A stretch of DNA of 64,000 bases, taken from assembly GCA_000380225.1 (NCBI GenBank), contig KB904821.1, positions 4,225,795 to 4,289,794 of the forward strand, read 5' to 3'. The notes under the pieces were generated by a model that saw only the letters and a program-made list of their open reading frames with translations, was not told the origin of the DNA and did not search any database. Shown piece by piece: positions 7,598 to 17,608 of this stretch (the first letter of the stretch is position 1; the number at the start of each line of letters is the position of its first letter). The stretch comes from a filamentous cyanobacterium ESFC-1. GTDB lineage: Bacteria > Cyanobacteriota > Cyanobacteriia > Cyanobacteriales > Spirulinaceae. The position numbers and the translations under genes are program-made.

Positions 7598-8986
7598 TCA
7601 AGAAACAGAGCTTGGCATTGCCATTTCTGAAGAAGTACGATCTGCGGTTTTCTGGGCTTGTAGTTGGTCTAACAATTCCACCATCTCCCGTTCAAACGTG
7701 ACTTGAGCGCGATTAGTTTTGCCCCCCACATAAAAGCGATCGCCCTGTTGCAACGCCCAGATTTGCGAATGAGACACATAACTCATCAAGGCGCTAACCA
7801 TCAACAAACCAAACCCGGCATAAACCATCGGAATCCCCGGATCGGCTTTGATTTGTAGCCCCGTCGAGCCAATCAAGCGTAGCACTTTAAGGCTTACTCC
7901 TTCGACTTCAATCGCCATTCCTTCTCGTACCGCCCCCACTAATTTACCTTGGACATCGTAAACCAACAATGTCCCTTGTAAGTCTTTAGCGAGTAGGGAA
8001 ATGCCCACAGTCAAATCCGGCTTTGTCGGTACCCAAGTCCCCCACAATCGCGCCTCTCCTCCAGTTTTGAGTTGAGCCATCGGTAAGCGGAAAATGGGGC
8101 TGTTATTAATCTGTACTTCGACTCCTGAAATGCCCCAATTGGTTTGATAGAAAGTTACGCCGTTATAGCGTAAGGGTTTGTTGACATAAATCGTTTGGCG
8201 ATCGCGCTCTTGGCCATCATCCCCAATCACCGACAAATCGGAATAAAACTGGTCGATATTACCATCAGAAGTATAATCAATCCAAAAGCGATTGACCTGA
8301 ATCCCCCAATCGGTCGGAACTTGCGCCTGAGCAAATGGCCCCGCTTCAATAATATTTTTCACCTTGAAATCCGAGCCACTGGGAATCATCTCTTGGGCCA
8401 TAAAACCCGAAAGCGCCCCCCAAATCGCCCCGGCCAAAATCAGTAACATACTCGCGTGTACAATAATCGGCCCGACGCGACCGATAATGCCTTTACGGGC
8501 ATATAAAGTATCCCCCTCGTGAAAAACTTTATAGCCTTTTTGAGTTAACAATGGCTCTAGAGATTGAACCGATCCCGTGTCTAACTCGGCACTGAGGGCG
8601 AGTTTTTCAAATTGTCGGGGTTTGTTGTAGAATTTCCAGCGACGAGCGCTTTTGAGAGCCGGCCACTGACGAGTAAAGGTACAAGCGGTCAAACTGCTGC
8701 CGAATAAAACCAATAAGGACAAAAACCACCAAGTTTGATAAACATGGTCGAGTCCTAGGGTTAATAAAACCTTCCAAGTTAAAAAGCCGAATAATGCCGG
8801 ATTTTCGGGATAATTGGCTTGATAAAAGTCTAGGGATTGGCCTTGCTCGATAACAGTGCCGCTAACACTACATAAAGCAATGATCAGAAGGAGCGCGATC
8901 GCGAAGGGTAATTTCGCTAAATATTTAACGCTCTTTTTAAACGGAACCAGCAGCAGATTTGACCCAAAAGAAGCATTTGCAGACAT
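7598..8986 (-). CDS. ccs1: Cytochrome c biogenesis protein Ccs1/ResB
   Basis: This 462-residue membrane protein of System II cytochrome c maturation works with CcsA to deliver haem and hold apocytochrome on the luminal side of the thylakoid. Transmembrane helices are visible near residues 24-42, 75-95 and 165-190 and near the C-terminus (about 395-415), with a large luminal domain between the last two. The histidines in IIVHASM and in SYVSHSQ lie at the third and fourth helices, where haem-ligating histidines are expected. It is 64 bp downstream of ccdA on the same strand, and the terminator at 7486-7524 closes the operon. CcsA is not in the window. Confidence 0.92.
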   Translation of the reverse strand: MSANASFGSNLLLVPFKKSVKYLAKLPFAIALLLIIALCSVSGTVIEQGQSLDFYQANYPENPALFGFLTWKVLLTLGLDHVYQTWWFLSLLVLFGSSLTACTFTRQWPALKSARRWKFYNKPRQFEKLALSAELDTGSVQSLEPLLTQKGYKVFHEGDTLYARKGIIGRVGPIIVHASMLLILAGAIWGALSGFMAQEMIPSGSDFKVKNIIEAGPFAQAQVPTDWGIQVNRFWIDYTSDGNIDQFYSDLSVIGDDGQERDRQTIYVNKPLRYNGVTFYQTNWGISGVEVQINNSPIFRLPMAQLKTGGEARLWGTWVPTKPDLTVGISLLAKDLQGTLLVYDVQGKLVGAVREGMAIEVEGVSLKVLRLIGSTGLQIKADPGIPMVYAGFGLLMVSALMSYVSHSQIWALQQGDRFYVGGKTNRAQVTFEREMVELLDQLQAQKTADRTSSEMAMPSSVS

Positions 8987-9050
8987 AAAATCTATTTTTG
9001 TGAATTAAAACTCAATATTGTTGTTTTTCTCCCGCATTTCGATGATTGAT

Positions 9051-9782
9051 TCAAACCAAGAGCCGCGACAGTAAGGTAAACACCCCAAACGCCAGTAACA
9101 ACGCCCCACTGGCCGGATTAATCCACCCCGACCAACGCCGCAACGCCAAAAACTGTTTGAGAGAAGCCGCAAACGTTCCCGCAGCCACCAACGGCAAGAC
9201 ATATCCCACCGCATAAGCGAGTAATAAAGCGCCCCCTAGAATCAAATCCTGGGTCGAAATCACCCAAGCCAGCAAAGTCGCTAAAACTGGAGTGCTACAA
9301 GGAGAGGCGACCACACCAAAGCTCAAGCCAATCAGATAAGACCGCAGTCCCTTGGGTAAATCTGCCGATATCCATTCGGTGGCCCCCCAATCGGGAAAAC
9401 TCAAGGGGACAATTTCTAACAGATTAAGTCCCATCAAAATCGCGATCGCGCCGACTAGAATCGGTAAACCCCATCCCACCTGACCGTAAACGCGACCCAC
9501 CGCCGCCGCAAACACCCCTAATCCGGCTAAAGTGGTGGCTAAACCCAAAGCAAACCAAATTGATTGACGGGCAGCTTCCCCGCGATTCTCCGCTTCATAG
9601 CCGCCGATGTAGCCAATGGTAATCGGCAGCATCGACAGCATACAAGGAGTCAAACTGGTGAGCAGTCCGGCGGTGAAAATAATGCCGATACTCCACAGGC
9701 TGAGGTGGCTGAGTTGGTCAGAAACTAAGCGATCTGACCATTGAGAGAGTTGATACAGTTGCGTTTGTAGCGTTTCGATCAT
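9051..9782 (-). CDS. ccdA: Thiol-disulfide transporter CcdA
   Basis: This 243-residue protein has six predicted transmembrane helices and the two conserved membrane cysteines in LTPCMLSMLP and SPCSTPVLATL. It moves reducing equivalents from stromal or cytosolic thioredoxin across the thylakoid membrane to keep apocytochrome c cysteines reduced for haem attachment. It is the first gene of the minus-strand pair ccdA-ccs1, which matches its partner function. It is divergent from hli, with 169 bp between the two start codons. Confidence 0.92.
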   Translation of the reverse strand: MIETLQTQLYQLSQWSDRLVSDQLSHLSLWSIGIIFTAGLLTSLTPCMLSMLPITIGYIGGYEAENRGEAARQSIWFALGLATTLAGLGVFAAAVGRVYGQVGWGLPILVGAIAILMGLNLLEIVPLSFPDWGATEWISADLPKGLRSYLIGLSFGVVASPCSTPVLATLLAWVISTQDLILGGALLLAYAVGYVLPLVAAGTFAASLKQFLALRRWSGWINPASGALLLAFGVFTLLSRLLV

Positions 9783-9899
9783 GCTGTAAGGCTAGAGTTT
9801 GGGCTAAGACAGACTTCCTTAAAAATTGTAACGCAGGGGCATCTTAGCGGGCGATTGCGATCGTACCTCTATCTTTTGTTGCAACTTTTGTAAATTTTA

Positions 9900-9917
9900 G
9901 TTACATTTAATTACAAG
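9900..9917 (+). promoter_or_regulatory. HLR1-like operator (RpaB site) upstream of hli
   Basis: GTTACATT-TA-ATTACAAG fits the HLR1 consensus of two (G/T)TTACA(T/A)(T/A) half sites separated by 2 bp. The first half is perfect and the second has two end mismatches. A further TTTACA follows at 9921. In cyanobacteria the response regulator RpaB binds HLR1 to control high-light-inducible genes. The site lies about 35 bp upstream of the hli ATG. Confidence 0.7.
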
Positions 9918-9951
9918 AAGTTTACACAACTGGATCATCGCAGGAGTCAAT

Positions 9952-10104
9952 ATGGAAAACGATAATCGCAACGCTTTCAAATTTGGTTTCACGGCTGGCG
10001 CAGAAAACTGGAATGGTCGTTTGGCCATGATCGGCTTTGCTGCTGCTTTAATCATCGAATTAGCCAGCGGCCAAGGTTTATTACACTTCTGGGGTTTAAT
10101 GTAA
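9952..10104 (+). CDS. hli: High-light-inducible protein (Hlip/Scp)
   Basis: This 50-residue protein has one transmembrane helix with the chlorophyll-binding signature of the CAB/ELIP/Hlip family: AENWNGRLAMIGF (residues about 17-29), with the Glu-Arg and Asn ligand positions intact, then a hydrophobic helix end and a GLLHFWGLM tail. Hlips dimerise in the thylakoid, bind chlorophyll and carotenoid, and protect photosystem II assembly intermediates under high light. An AGGAG ribosome site is at 9942-9946, an HLR1-like operator at 9900-9917 and a terminator at 10166. Confidence 0.93.
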   Translation: MENDNRNAFKFGFTAGAENWNGRLAMIGFAAALIIELASGQGLLHFWGLM

Positions 10105-10165
10105 TCCCGGTTGCTAACAAGCCATCGGAAGACAATCTCTGTCAATCTCTAACTTTTGGTAATAC

Positions 10166-10202
10166 TGGGTTTTCATCATTGGGAAAGCCCATATTTTTTT
10201 TA
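10166..10202 (+). terminator. Rho-independent terminator of hli
   Basis: A 9-bp stem (TGGGTTTTC at 10166-10174 with GAAAGCCCA at 10183-10191; one G-T pair) with an 8-nt loop is followed by an uninterrupted run of Ts on the plus strand. Confidence 0.8.
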
Positions 10203-10210
10203 AACTAAAA

Positions 10211-10241
10211 GTAGGCCCAGTTGTTGAAAAACTGGGCCTAC
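10211..10241 (-). terminator. Rho-independent terminator of sigA
   Basis: A perfect 12-bp stem (GTAGGCCCAGTT, 10211-10222, with 10230-10241) has a 7-nt loop. On the minus strand it sits 24 bp past the sigma-factor stop and is followed by TTTTAGTTTA. It can also act as a back-up terminator for hli. Confidence 0.8.
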
Positions 10242-10264
10242 TTAAATTCGTTTAAAATTTGAGT

Positions 10265-11374
10265 CTAGCGGATATATTCCTTGAGAATACTATTGCGGTT
10301 AGGATGGCGCAATTTCCGTAACGCTTTCGCTTCAATTTGGCGAATGCGCTCGCGGGTTACATTAAAAATTTGACCAATTTCTTCTAAAGTTTTCATACGG
10401 CCATCATCTAGCCCGTAGCGCAAACGTAGCACATCCCGCTCCCTTGGGCTTAAGGTATCAAGCACGTTTTCGAGGTCTTCCCGTAACAAGTTTTTAGAAA
10501 CTTGATCTTCGGGGGTTTCACCATCGGCTTCAATGAAATCCCCTAAGCGAGAATCTTCCTCTTTGCCAATCGGGGTTTCTAAAGAAATGGGAAGTTGCGC
10601 GGATTTAGCAATAAAACGCAATTTCTCAATGGTCATTTCCATGCTTTCGGCGATTTCTTCTTCGGTGGGCTTACGACCCATTTCTTGCGACAGAATTTTG
10701 GTCGTTTTCTTGATCCGAGAAATCGTTTCGTAGAGATGAACGGGAAGGCGAATGGTACGAGATTGATCGGCGATCGCGCGGGTAATCGCTTGACGAATCC
10801 ACCACGTCGCATAAGTCGAAAACTTGTAGCCTTTGGCGTGATCGAACTTCTCTGCGGCCCGAATCAAACCCAAAGAGCCTTCTTGAATCAGGTCTTGGAA
10901 AGATAACCCACGATTCATATATTTTTTCGCAATGGAAACCACTAACCGGAGGTTAGATTGCACCATTTTATCTTTAGCTCTACGACCGAGAAAAAGACGA
11001 CGACGAAATTCGCCGATTTCTAGAGATATTTCTTGGGCCCACTCACCATCACTGGGAAGGCGATCGAGTTCATCAATCAAGCGATCGCGGACTCTTTCAA
11101 ACTCTAATAATTCAGCGATTTTACGCGCGAGTTCAATTTCTTCTTCAGCCCTTAATAAGCGGATTCGACCGATTTCTTGTAAATAAACCCGAATAGAATC
11201 TTCGGTATAGAGCTTTTTCTTGTTTTGATCGCGATTTTTTTTGGCGGTGGCTTTTTTCGCCTTTTCGCCGCTATCTCGGTTAGTGGTTCCATCTTTAGCA
11301 TCTTCCTCAATGAGGAGTTCTAACTCACTCTGAGGTGGATTGATGGTTGCGAGTACGTTGTTGGCCTGGGTCAT
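10265..11374 (-). CDS. sigA: Primary (group 1) RNA polymerase sigma factor
   Basis: This 369-residue sigma-70 factor has a short acidic and lysine-rich N-terminus, region 1.2 ([12 protein letters not shown], about residue 59), region 2 with the core-binding and -10 recognition helices ([18 protein letters not shown] through [14 protein letters not shown], about 140-200), region 3 (about 215-270) and region 4 with the -35 helix-turn-helix ([20 protein letters not shown], about 330-350). The C-terminal [18 protein letters not shown] is typical of group 1 rather than group 2 factors. It directs housekeeping transcription. It has its own terminator and a long 5' region. Confidence 0.92.
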   Translation of the reverse strand: MTQANNVLATINPPQSELELLIEEDAKDGTTNRDSGEKAKKATAKKNRDQNKKKLYTEDSIRVYLQEIGRIRLLRAEEEIELARKIAELLEFERVRDRLIDELDRLPSDGEWAQEISLEIGEFRRRLFLGRRAKDKMVQSNLRLVVSIAKKYMNRGLSFQDLIQEGSLGLIRAAEKFDHAKGYKFSTYATWWIRQAITRAIADQSRTIRLPVHLYETISRIKKTTKILSQEMGRKPTEEEIAESMEMTIEKLRFIAKSAQLPISLETPIGKEEDSRLGDFIEADGETPEDQVSKNLLREDLENVLDTLSPRERDVLRLRYGLDDGRMKTLEEIGQIFNVTRERIRQIEAKALRKLRHPNRNSILKEYIR

Positions 11375-12233
11375 GCCGTTATTCCTCTTGCTCCTTCAGT
11401 TCAAGACCAGAACATTATGTTAGTCTAGCTAATAAAAATTCGGTCAGACTTCGCTTTACTGTAATTTTCAACATTTTTGCAGATTGACTTAACACTTAGG
11501 CCATCTCAGGCTGAAGCGTCAAAATCGCTTTCAGATTATCCCTAAGTACAGATGCCATTCAGCAATTATTGTGCTTAATCAGTGGAAGACCTTTCTGATT
11601 GTAGCCTCTCTTACAAAAAATGGATTGGTGAAATGAATTTTCTTGTCAAAACAACAAGTTCAAAGGGCGAGAAATATTTGGCCCAGTCGATACACCCATC
11701 CGTTTATCGATCATCTCCAAGCTATAATTTGGAGTTTTAAAGGCTTCAACCCTCAAGTTAACCCTCTACATCTAGATGATGACAGTTCAACAAGTGGGTT
11801 GAACGCAATTTAGAGGCTTTCTTGCATTTGAAAATCAGCAAATGTATTAAATCCTTCCGAAAGGTCATACACGGCAGACACGCCGAGGGCGATCGATTCG
11901 ATCTATACCTTTGGTGCGATCATCTGACAAATTAGAATTAGCACAATAAAGACTTGTCCGTCATTGTAATGAATTCAACTCGAAATGGCATCAAAAGTCC
12001 GATCTAAAATCTGTCATTTGATAGATTTTGTCCCAAGAAGTACATTTGTACGCCCAAAAATCAACCCGATTTAGTGAAAACCAACATAAATGTCAAGAGT
12101 TTATGAAGCGATCGCGCCAAAATGTAAAGATTAAGCAAAAAAAAGTAAACAAATTTAATCAATACTAAAGATGGAAATTGAGGTTTCTCAATCAACCTCA
12201 TCAGCCTCTAAGGGAGAGTGTCACCCCTTAAAA
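11375..12233. other. Long intergenic region upstream of sigA
   Basis: Some 860 bp separate the sigA start from the end of the deacetylase gene, and both are read on the minus strand. No ORF with coding character was found on either strand. A short inverted repeat, CTCCAA-N8-TTGGAG, lies at 11715-11734. The length suggests a long sigA leader or multiple promoters, or an unrecognised small RNA; nothing specific can be assigned. Confidence 0.5.
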
Positions 12234-12911
12234 TTAATCGTAGCCGCGATCGCCCCAAAGCTGCTCGACCGTTACAAATTGATACCCCCGTTTTTGTAAC
12301 CGAGGGATTAATTCTTCGATGGTTGCTGCCACATCCTGACCGCCACAAACCCCATCATGCAGCACAATCAACGAGCCATTCTGCACTTGCTGTAAAACCC
12401 GTTTTATCACTGTATCCACCCCCGGACGTACCCAATCTTCAGGAACCACACTCCACATCACCGGACGATACTGCCACTGCTGAAACAACTTTAAAGTTTG
12501 CGGTGTAAACAAACCATTTGGCGGTCGTACATCGATCAGGCGATCGCGCGGGACTTGGCAGGTTTGAGTAATGATATCTTGAGTTTGAGCCAGACTCCCT
12601 TGCAACTCCTGAGCCTTTAACCGGGGAAACGAGCGATGGGTGTAGCCGTGTAAGCCAATATAATGCGATCGCGCCACCACCGCTTGAGCAATTTGAGGAT
12701 ATCGCGCCACATTGGCCCCCAACCAAAAGAAACTTGCCTGCACTTGATAGCGGTCTAGCACATCCAGCAACGGGGGCGTATATTGGGGATGCGGCCCATC
12801 ATCAAACGTTAACGCCACTTGAGAAACCTGAGACGACCCTGACCACAAACAACTCGGAAACGTAGGACGCAGGATTTTGTACAGCCACGGATATAAAGGG
12901 GCAAATTGCAT
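12234..12911 (-). CDS. Polysaccharide deacetylase (NodB/CE4 domain)
   Basis: This 225-residue protein has the carbohydrate esterase 4 core: TFDDGPH (motif 1, residues about 35-41, catalytic and metal Asp), GLHGYTHRSF (motif 2, metal-binding His pair), DVRPPNGLF (motif 3) and IVLHDGV near residue 190 (motif 5). The family removes N- or O-acetyl groups from chitin-like or peptidoglycan sugars using a divalent metal. No cleavable signal peptide is obvious, only a hydrophobic aromatic N-terminus, so location is uncertain. It is alone on this strand. Substrate cannot be told from sequence. Confidence 0.87.
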   Translation of the reverse strand: MQFAPLYPWLYKILRPTFPSCLWSGSSQVSQVALTFDDGPHPQYTPPLLDVLDRYQVQASFFWLGANVARYPQIAQAVVARSHYIGLHGYTHRSFPRLKAQELQGSLAQTQDIITQTCQVPRDRLIDVRPPNGLFTPQTLKLFQQWQYRPVMWSVVPEDWVRPGVDTVIKRVLQQVQNGSLIVLHDGVCGGQDVAATIEELIPRLQKRGYQFVTVEQLWGDRGYD

Positions 12912-12915
12912 TTTT

Positions 12916-12955
12916 GTTATTGGTTACTGGTTATTGGTTGTTAGTTATTGGTTAA
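12916..12955. repeat. Heptamer repeats, TTGGTTA type
   Basis: Five to six imperfect heptamers (TTGGTTA, TTGGTTG, TTAGTTA) form a short STRR-like array in the space between two divergent genes. Confidence 0.8.
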
Positions 12956-13010
12956 ATAACCAAGGACAGATGACAAAATATAAAAATAGCGATCGCTCCT
13001 TATCAGGATA

Positions 13011-14360
13011 ATGCTCAAATCTCGCCTTTTATTACTTGGTGTAATCCTTCTCCTGCCCGGTTGTGGGTGGTTGAATAACAACGCCACATCCCCTCCCGAA
13101 AATCCAGAAACCCTTGTCACCGACCGAGACGAAACCGGAAATTGTCCGAGTCGCGACCCCTTTGGCACTGGGTTAGACCGCGCCCTGAGTGCTGCTAGAC
13201 TGGCTCAAACGGCGCGATCGCCCAGAGAATGGCATATCGTTATTTTGTACTGGATGCAGGCCATAGAAGCCATGCAAGCGGTGAATTATGACAGCCCCAA
13301 GCGTGCCTTTGCTCAGAAAAAAGTCCAAGAATATCAACGCAACCTCGCCGTCGCCCAGAAACGGGCAACCAATGCCCCCGAAGCCCTGCCTTTTGCCAGT
13401 TTTGACAGCGACTTCCTCAACGAGCAGTTGTTGCTGTATTTGTCTTATACGGCGGCTGTGGGAACTCCCGATGTCTTGATTGTCGGCAGTTCGCGAGCCA
13501 TTCAAGGCATCGATCCGAGAGTGTTGCAAGCGGCAATTCAAGATCGGGGCGATCGCAACCTCAGAATTTTTAACTTTGGGGTCAATGGCGCAACCGCCCA
13601 AGTGGTCGATTTTATGATGCGCGAATTGCTTACCCCCGAACAACTACCGAGTTTAATTATTTGGGCTGATGGAGCGCGGGCGTTTAACAGTGGTCGTCCG
13701 GATCGAACCTATCAGGCGATCGCGACTTCTCCCGGCTATCAAAACATCCAAGCAGGGCAGTATCCCTTCTTAGGGGCAGAATTACCCGTAGAATTAGACG
13801 AAAATTGCCAATCTAGTCGCGGTTTATCCTTATCTTGGCTCAATCCCCTCAAAACCGACAGCGCGATCGCCGCCACCATTCAAGATATTGACGCGAACGG
13901 CTTTTTGCCCGTCGCTCGTCAATTTAACCCCAACACCTACTATCAACAATTTCCCCGAGTAGCCGGACTTTATGACGGCGATTATCAGAACTTTGATTTA
14001 TGGGGAGAGCAAACCGTCGCCCTCAAGCGCCTCGTCGCCTACACCAAAGCCCAAAACGTTCCCTTAGTCTTTGTCAACTTACCCCTCACCCAAGATTATC
14101 TCGACGAAACCCGCAGCCAAGCCGAACAAAAATTCCGCAGTTTTATGCAGTTTCACGCCAGAGAGTTGAATTTTGGCTGGGTTGATTTTAGTACCACACC
14201 CCAACTCCAAAATAATGCCTATTTTGCCGACCCCAGCCACCTCAATCAACAAGGAGCAAAATCCGTAGCTCAAAGTTTAGCGCGATCGCCCCAAATTCAA
14301 TGGTCTGAAATCGCCAAATTCCCCAAAAACTTTAGCGTCCCTGAGTCTGAGGATTTATAG
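13011..14360 (+). CDS. DUF1574-like SGNH-type lipoprotein
   Basis: This 449-residue protein begins with a lipoprotein signal (hydrophobic segment, then LLPGC, lipidated Cys18). The middle contains DVLIVGSSRAIQGIDP (about residues 155-170), which resembles the GDS-like block I of SGNH hydrolases, and the end contains ADPSHLNQQGAKSVA, matching the Asp-x-x-His block V. This is the pattern of the cyanobacterial DUF1574 family. It would act outside the cytoplasmic membrane, perhaps on acylated polysaccharide. Catalysis is inferred, since only the block motifs are visible. It is divergent from the polysaccharide deacetylase, which may act on related material. Confidence 0.75.
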   Translation: MLKSRLLLLGVILLLPGCGWLNNNATSPPENPETLVTDRDETGNCPSRDPFGTGLDRALSAARLAQTARSPREWHIVILYWMQAIEAMQAVNYDSPKRAFAQKKVQEYQRNLAVAQKRATNAPEALPFASFDSDFLNEQLLLYLSYTAAVGTPDVLIVGSSRAIQGIDPRVLQAAIQDRGDRNLRIFNFGVNGATAQVVDFMMRELLTPEQLPSLIIWADGARAFNSGRPDRTYQAIATSPGYQNIQAGQYPFLGAELPVELDENCQSSRGLSLSWLNPLKTDSAIAATIQDIDANGFLPVARQFNPNTYYQQFPRVAGLYDGDYQNFDLWGEQTVALKRLVAYTKAQNVPLVFVNLPLTQDYLDETRSQAEQKFRSFMQFHARELNFGWVDFSTTPQLQNNAYFADPSHLNQQGAKSVAQSLARSPQIQWSEIAKFPKNFSVPESEDL

Positions 14361-14414
14361 AAGGTTTCTTCAGTTATCAGCATCTAAGGGGCAGTAGGTA
14401 TTGGGCAATCGGCT

Positions 14415-14438
14415 TGTAGGGGCGGGGTTTCCCCGCCC
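14415..14438. repeat. Dispersed GGGGCGGGG-TTT-CCCCGCCC hairpin
   Basis: This is an 8-bp GC-rich hairpin preceded by TGTAG. Related copies occur at 19117-19135, 30285-30308 and 53073-53096, always next to heptamer arrays. Here it lies between convergent genes and could also stall transcription. Confidence 0.65.
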
Positions 14439-14506
14439 AACAACCAACAACCAATAACAAAAAAGGGCGGAAAATACCGCCCCGACTGATAAACCAACAA
14501 TCAACC

Positions 14507-16366
14507 TTAAAGCTTATGACCGCATTCCGGGCAGAAATTGTGAACGGTGGTATTCACTGCCCCACAAGCCGTACAGGTAATATCAGCTTCTTGTTTGGGT
14601 TGGGGACGTTCGGGTAAACCAATCATTTGCGAATTGGCTTTACCGGGGGCAATCATCGGATAACAGTTTTCGTCCTTGGTGACATGGGCATCGAGCAACA
14701 CCGGGCCGTCGTGGGCCAGCATTTCCGCGATCGCGTCTTTGAGGTCAGAGCGATCGCGCACGACCATTCCCTTCACCCCAAACGCCTTCGCCAACAACAC
14801 CAAATCCGGCGAACCCACGCCCATATTAGACGACGAATAACGCTCCTCATAAAAAGTTTGCTGCCATTGACGCACCATACCTTGCCAACCGTTGTTAATC
14901 ACCACCGTCTTGACCTTGATGCCATACTGCGCCAGGGTTGCCAACTCCTGTAAATTCATTTGGAAACTGGCATCACCGCTAATACAAATCGTTTGCGCGT
15001 CGGGGACTGCCTTACAAACCCCCATTGCCGCCGGGACACCATAGCCCATCGTCCCTAAACCCGAACTCGAAATCCAGCGCCGGGGGCCATAATTAATAAA
15101 CTGGGCTGCCCACATTTGATGCTGACCCACATCCGTTGTGTAGTAAGCATTAGGGGCTTGTCGTCCCAATTCCACAATCACCTCTTGAGGAGACATACTA
15201 TCCGGGCGTTGCGGCACAATCAGGGGGTAGTGTTGCCGCCAACGCTCGATGCGCTTGAGCCACTCTTGGGTTTCCGTGGTATTTTGCGGGATACTTAAAT
15301 CTTTGATGCGGCGCAACATCTGACGCAGAATTGTTTTCACATCCCCCACAATTGGCACTTCCGGAGGGCGGTTTTTGCCTACTTCTGCCGGGTCAATGTC
15401 GATGTGAATCACTTTCGCTCGCGAGGCAAATTCATCTAACTTGCCCGTCACGCGATCGTCAAAGCGGGCCCCAACGGCAATCAAAAGGTCGCACTCGCTC
15501 ACGGCAAAATTCGCATAAGCCGTGCCGTGCATCCCCAACATCCCCACCGAAAGCGGATGTTTCTCGTCAAATGACCCCAAACCCATTAACGTTGTTGTAA
15601 CCGGAATTTGGAAATGTTCGGCTAATTGCTTTACTTCCTCATGGGCATTGGAAATAATCGCACCGCCACCCACATACATTAAGGGGCGACGAGTTTCCCG
15701 TAATAATTTTAAAGCGTTATTAATTGGGCGAGGATTACCTTTCACCGTGGGGCGATAACCGGGTAACTTAGCGCTCCCTGGCTCTACGGGGATATAATCA
15801 ATTTCTTCGATGCCCACATCTTTTGGCACATCGATTAAAACTGGCCCTGGTCTTCCGGTGTTGGCGAGGTGAAACGCCTCAGCTACAGTCCGCGCCATAT
15901 CTTTCGCATCCCGTACCACATAGGAATGCTTCACAATCGGCAGTGTAATGCCGTAAATATCAATTTCTTGAAACGCATCTGTCCCAATGGCCGCGCGGGT
16001 AACTTGCCCGGTAATGGCTACCATAGGAATCGAGTCGAGATGAGCAGTCGCTAAACCCGTGACTAAGTTCGTCGCACCGGGGCCAGAAGTGGCAAAACAA
16101 ACCCCCACTTGACCTGTGGCTCTGGCATAACCGTCGGCAGCGTGGGCGGCGGCTTGTTCGTGTCGCACTAAAATATGCTGAAGATCGCCTCTAGCTTCGG
16201 CGCGATACAGTTCATCATAAATCGGGAGAATCGCGCCCCCCGGATAACCAAAAATATGTTTGACTCCATGACGGACGAGACTATCGATTAAGGCATAAGC
16301 GCCTGTCTCGCGACGAGACGCACTTTTGCTGGCTTGAGTTTTTCGAGAAATACTAGAAGATACCAC
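14507..16366 (-). CDS. ilvB: Acetolactate synthase large subunit with C-terminal zinc ribbon
   Basis: This 619-residue thiamine-diphosphate enzyme condenses two pyruvates to acetolactate (valine/leucine) or pyruvate and 2-oxobutyrate (isoleucine). The N-terminal TPP domain has [15 protein letters not shown] and the catalytic Glu in [12 protein letters not shown]. The middle is the FAD-binding domain ([12 protein letters not shown]). The C-terminal TPP domain has [14 protein letters not shown] with the Mg-binding GDA and NN. The last 25 residues (TCTACG and FCPECG) form a two-CxxC zinc ribbon not present in the classical enterobacterial enzyme. The start is GTG. ilvN is not in the window. Confidence 0.93.
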   Translation of the reverse strand: MVSSSISRKTQASKSASRRETGAYALIDSLVRHGVKHIFGYPGGAILPIYDELYRAEARGDLQHILVRHEQAAAHAADGYARATGQVGVCFATSGPGATNLVTGLATAHLDSIPMVAITGQVTRAAIGTDAFQEIDIYGITLPIVKHSYVVRDAKDMARTVAEAFHLANTGRPGPVLIDVPKDVGIEEIDYIPVEPGSAKLPGYRPTVKGNPRPINNALKLLRETRRPLMYVGGGAIISNAHEEVKQLAEHFQIPVTTTLMGLGSFDEKHPLSVGMLGMHGTAYANFAVSECDLLIAVGARFDDRVTGKLDEFASRAKVIHIDIDPAEVGKNRPPEVPIVGDVKTILRQMLRRIKDLSIPQNTTETQEWLKRIERWRQHYPLIVPQRPDSMSPQEVIVELGRQAPNAYYTTDVGQHQMWAAQFINYGPRRWISSSGLGTMGYGVPAAMGVCKAVPDAQTICISGDASFQMNLQELATLAQYGIKVKTVVINNGWQGMVRQWQQTFYEERYSSSNMGVGSPDLVLLAKAFGVKGMVVRDRSDLKDAIAEMLAHDGPVLLDAHVTKDENCYPMIAPGKANSQMIGLPERPQPKQEADITCTACGAVNTTVHNFCPECGHKL

Positions 16367-16699
16367 GATCTACCTGTTGAACTACATCATTAATAAAAAC
16401 GAGATTAGGGTTGACGTTGCTTCACACTCTCAAGAGGAGAGAGCGCGATCGCCAACGTCGATCGAAACAATAGGATTGCGGGAGTTCACCCTAAAGCAAC
16501 TCCCCTAGGGATAGGCTTGATTTTGACTGCGATTGCCTGAATAAGTCAAGCTATAAATACAAATCTCAGGGTTAAGCTAAAGATTATACCTATCTTTAAT
16601 TAAAATAATAATTTTTTGAGTCAAGGGAATAGCGAATTGGGCTTTATCTTGACAATTGTTAAAATTCTAGCACCAACCATTGGTGCAGTAATCACCCTA
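16367..16699. other. Intergenic region upstream of ilvB
   Basis: This 333-bp interval is the 5' region of ilvB on the minus strand. It includes a TATAAT-like box near 16585-16592 (minus strand) without a well-spaced -35. There is no ORF of note and no recognisable attenuator hairpin with a leader peptide. Confidence 0.5.
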
Positions 16700-17608
16700 T
16701 TAAAGCATATCCAACCAACGAACTAAATCCGCTTCCCTCTCAAACTCCAGCAAAGCTTCTCCGAGGGCTTCCATCTGCTCTAGGGACAGCGTAACCAGAC
16801 GGGCTTGTAAGTCTTCACTCACTGTCCCGATTCGCCGTTGCAGCAAGCGCAGAATAAAGCGTTTTTCCTGTTCTCGGCTTTGCTCAATGCCTTGCTCGAT
16901 GCCTTGCTCGATGCCTTGCTCAATGCCTTGCTCGATGCCTTGCTCGATGCCTTGCTCAATGCCTTGCTCAATTCCTTCTTGCAGAATACGCTGATAAACT
17001 ACCGATTCGCGCATGATGTCCTCCCGAAAATAGGCTTGGATGAGGTTATCTGAAAATTTTATCCCTGCTAACAATTGTATACAGGCTGAGACGTTACGCT
17101 GTAGCTCTGGGGCTTCGATGTCATCAAGCTTGTCTGCAACTTCTTGTAGCAAAGATTCTGGCGTTTCGCTTTGAGCTAAAATTGCCAGAGGATACAAACC
17201 AGGATCGCTGAGGAAAAGGTTACAATCGCATTCCCAAATCCGAATCACGCGGTAACGATGTGTTGTATTGCGAGTGCGAAATTCTGTCTCAAAAACGGCG
17301 GGGGAGTTGGTGGGTTTGAGGAAAATGATAACCTGCTCGATGTCGCTGTCGTAGAGACGATATAATCTTACACCGTAGTCAAGCATTCTTAGGGGAAGGG
17401 ATGGCTGAGATTGAGGTGAGGTTTGAAATTCGAGGTGCAAGACACAGTTATCAACCTGTAGAAAGAATAAACCATCGACGCGGATGGGTTCGACGTTAAG
17501 CTCGGTGGGGAGAAGTTCGACAGGACTTGCTTCGATATCGAGTAGCCAACGCACAAAGGATTGGGGGAAGGTTTCGAGGAGGTATTTGAGGGTGCTATCG
17601 TAACTCAT
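16700..17608 (-). CDS. Rpn-type PD-(D/E)XK nuclease-family protein with (EQGI)n repeat
   Basis: This 302-residue protein of the cyanobacterial 'transposase/Rpn-like' nuclease group has N-terminal DSTLKYLLETFP, a core with VDGLFFLQVD and LHLEFQT (acidic and Glu-x-Gln positions of the PD-(D/E)XK fold), and a C-terminal DUF4351-like domain (RRIGTVSEDLQARLVTLS...). Between them is a tandem EQGI tetrapeptide, about eight units, encoded by 12-bp repeats at roughly 16875-16975. Unit number in such arrays varies by slippage. The ATG overlaps the thiO stop by 4 bp. Despite database names, transposition has not been shown for stand-alone copies; the role is unknown. Confidence 0.75.
   Translation of the reverse strand: MSYDSTLKYLLETFPQSFVRWLLDIEASPVELLPTELNVEPIRVDGLFFLQVDNCVLHLEFQTSPQSQPSLPLRMLDYGVRLYRLYDSDIEQVIIFLKPTNSPAVFETEFRTRNTTHRYRVIRIWECDCNLFLSDPGLYPLAILAQSETPESLLQEVADKLDDIEAPELQRNVSACIQLLAGIKFSDNLIQAYFREDIMRESVVYQRILQEGIEQGIEQGIEQGIEQGIEQGIEQGIEQGIEQSREQEKRFILRLLQRRIGTVSEDLQARLVTLSLEQMEALGEALLEFEREADLVRWLDML

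Noticed and set aside
11375-12233. A small RNA gene such as 6S RNA upstream of sigA
   Set aside because: No 6S-like central bubble or strong terminator could be recognised by eye; only a weak inverted repeat was seen.
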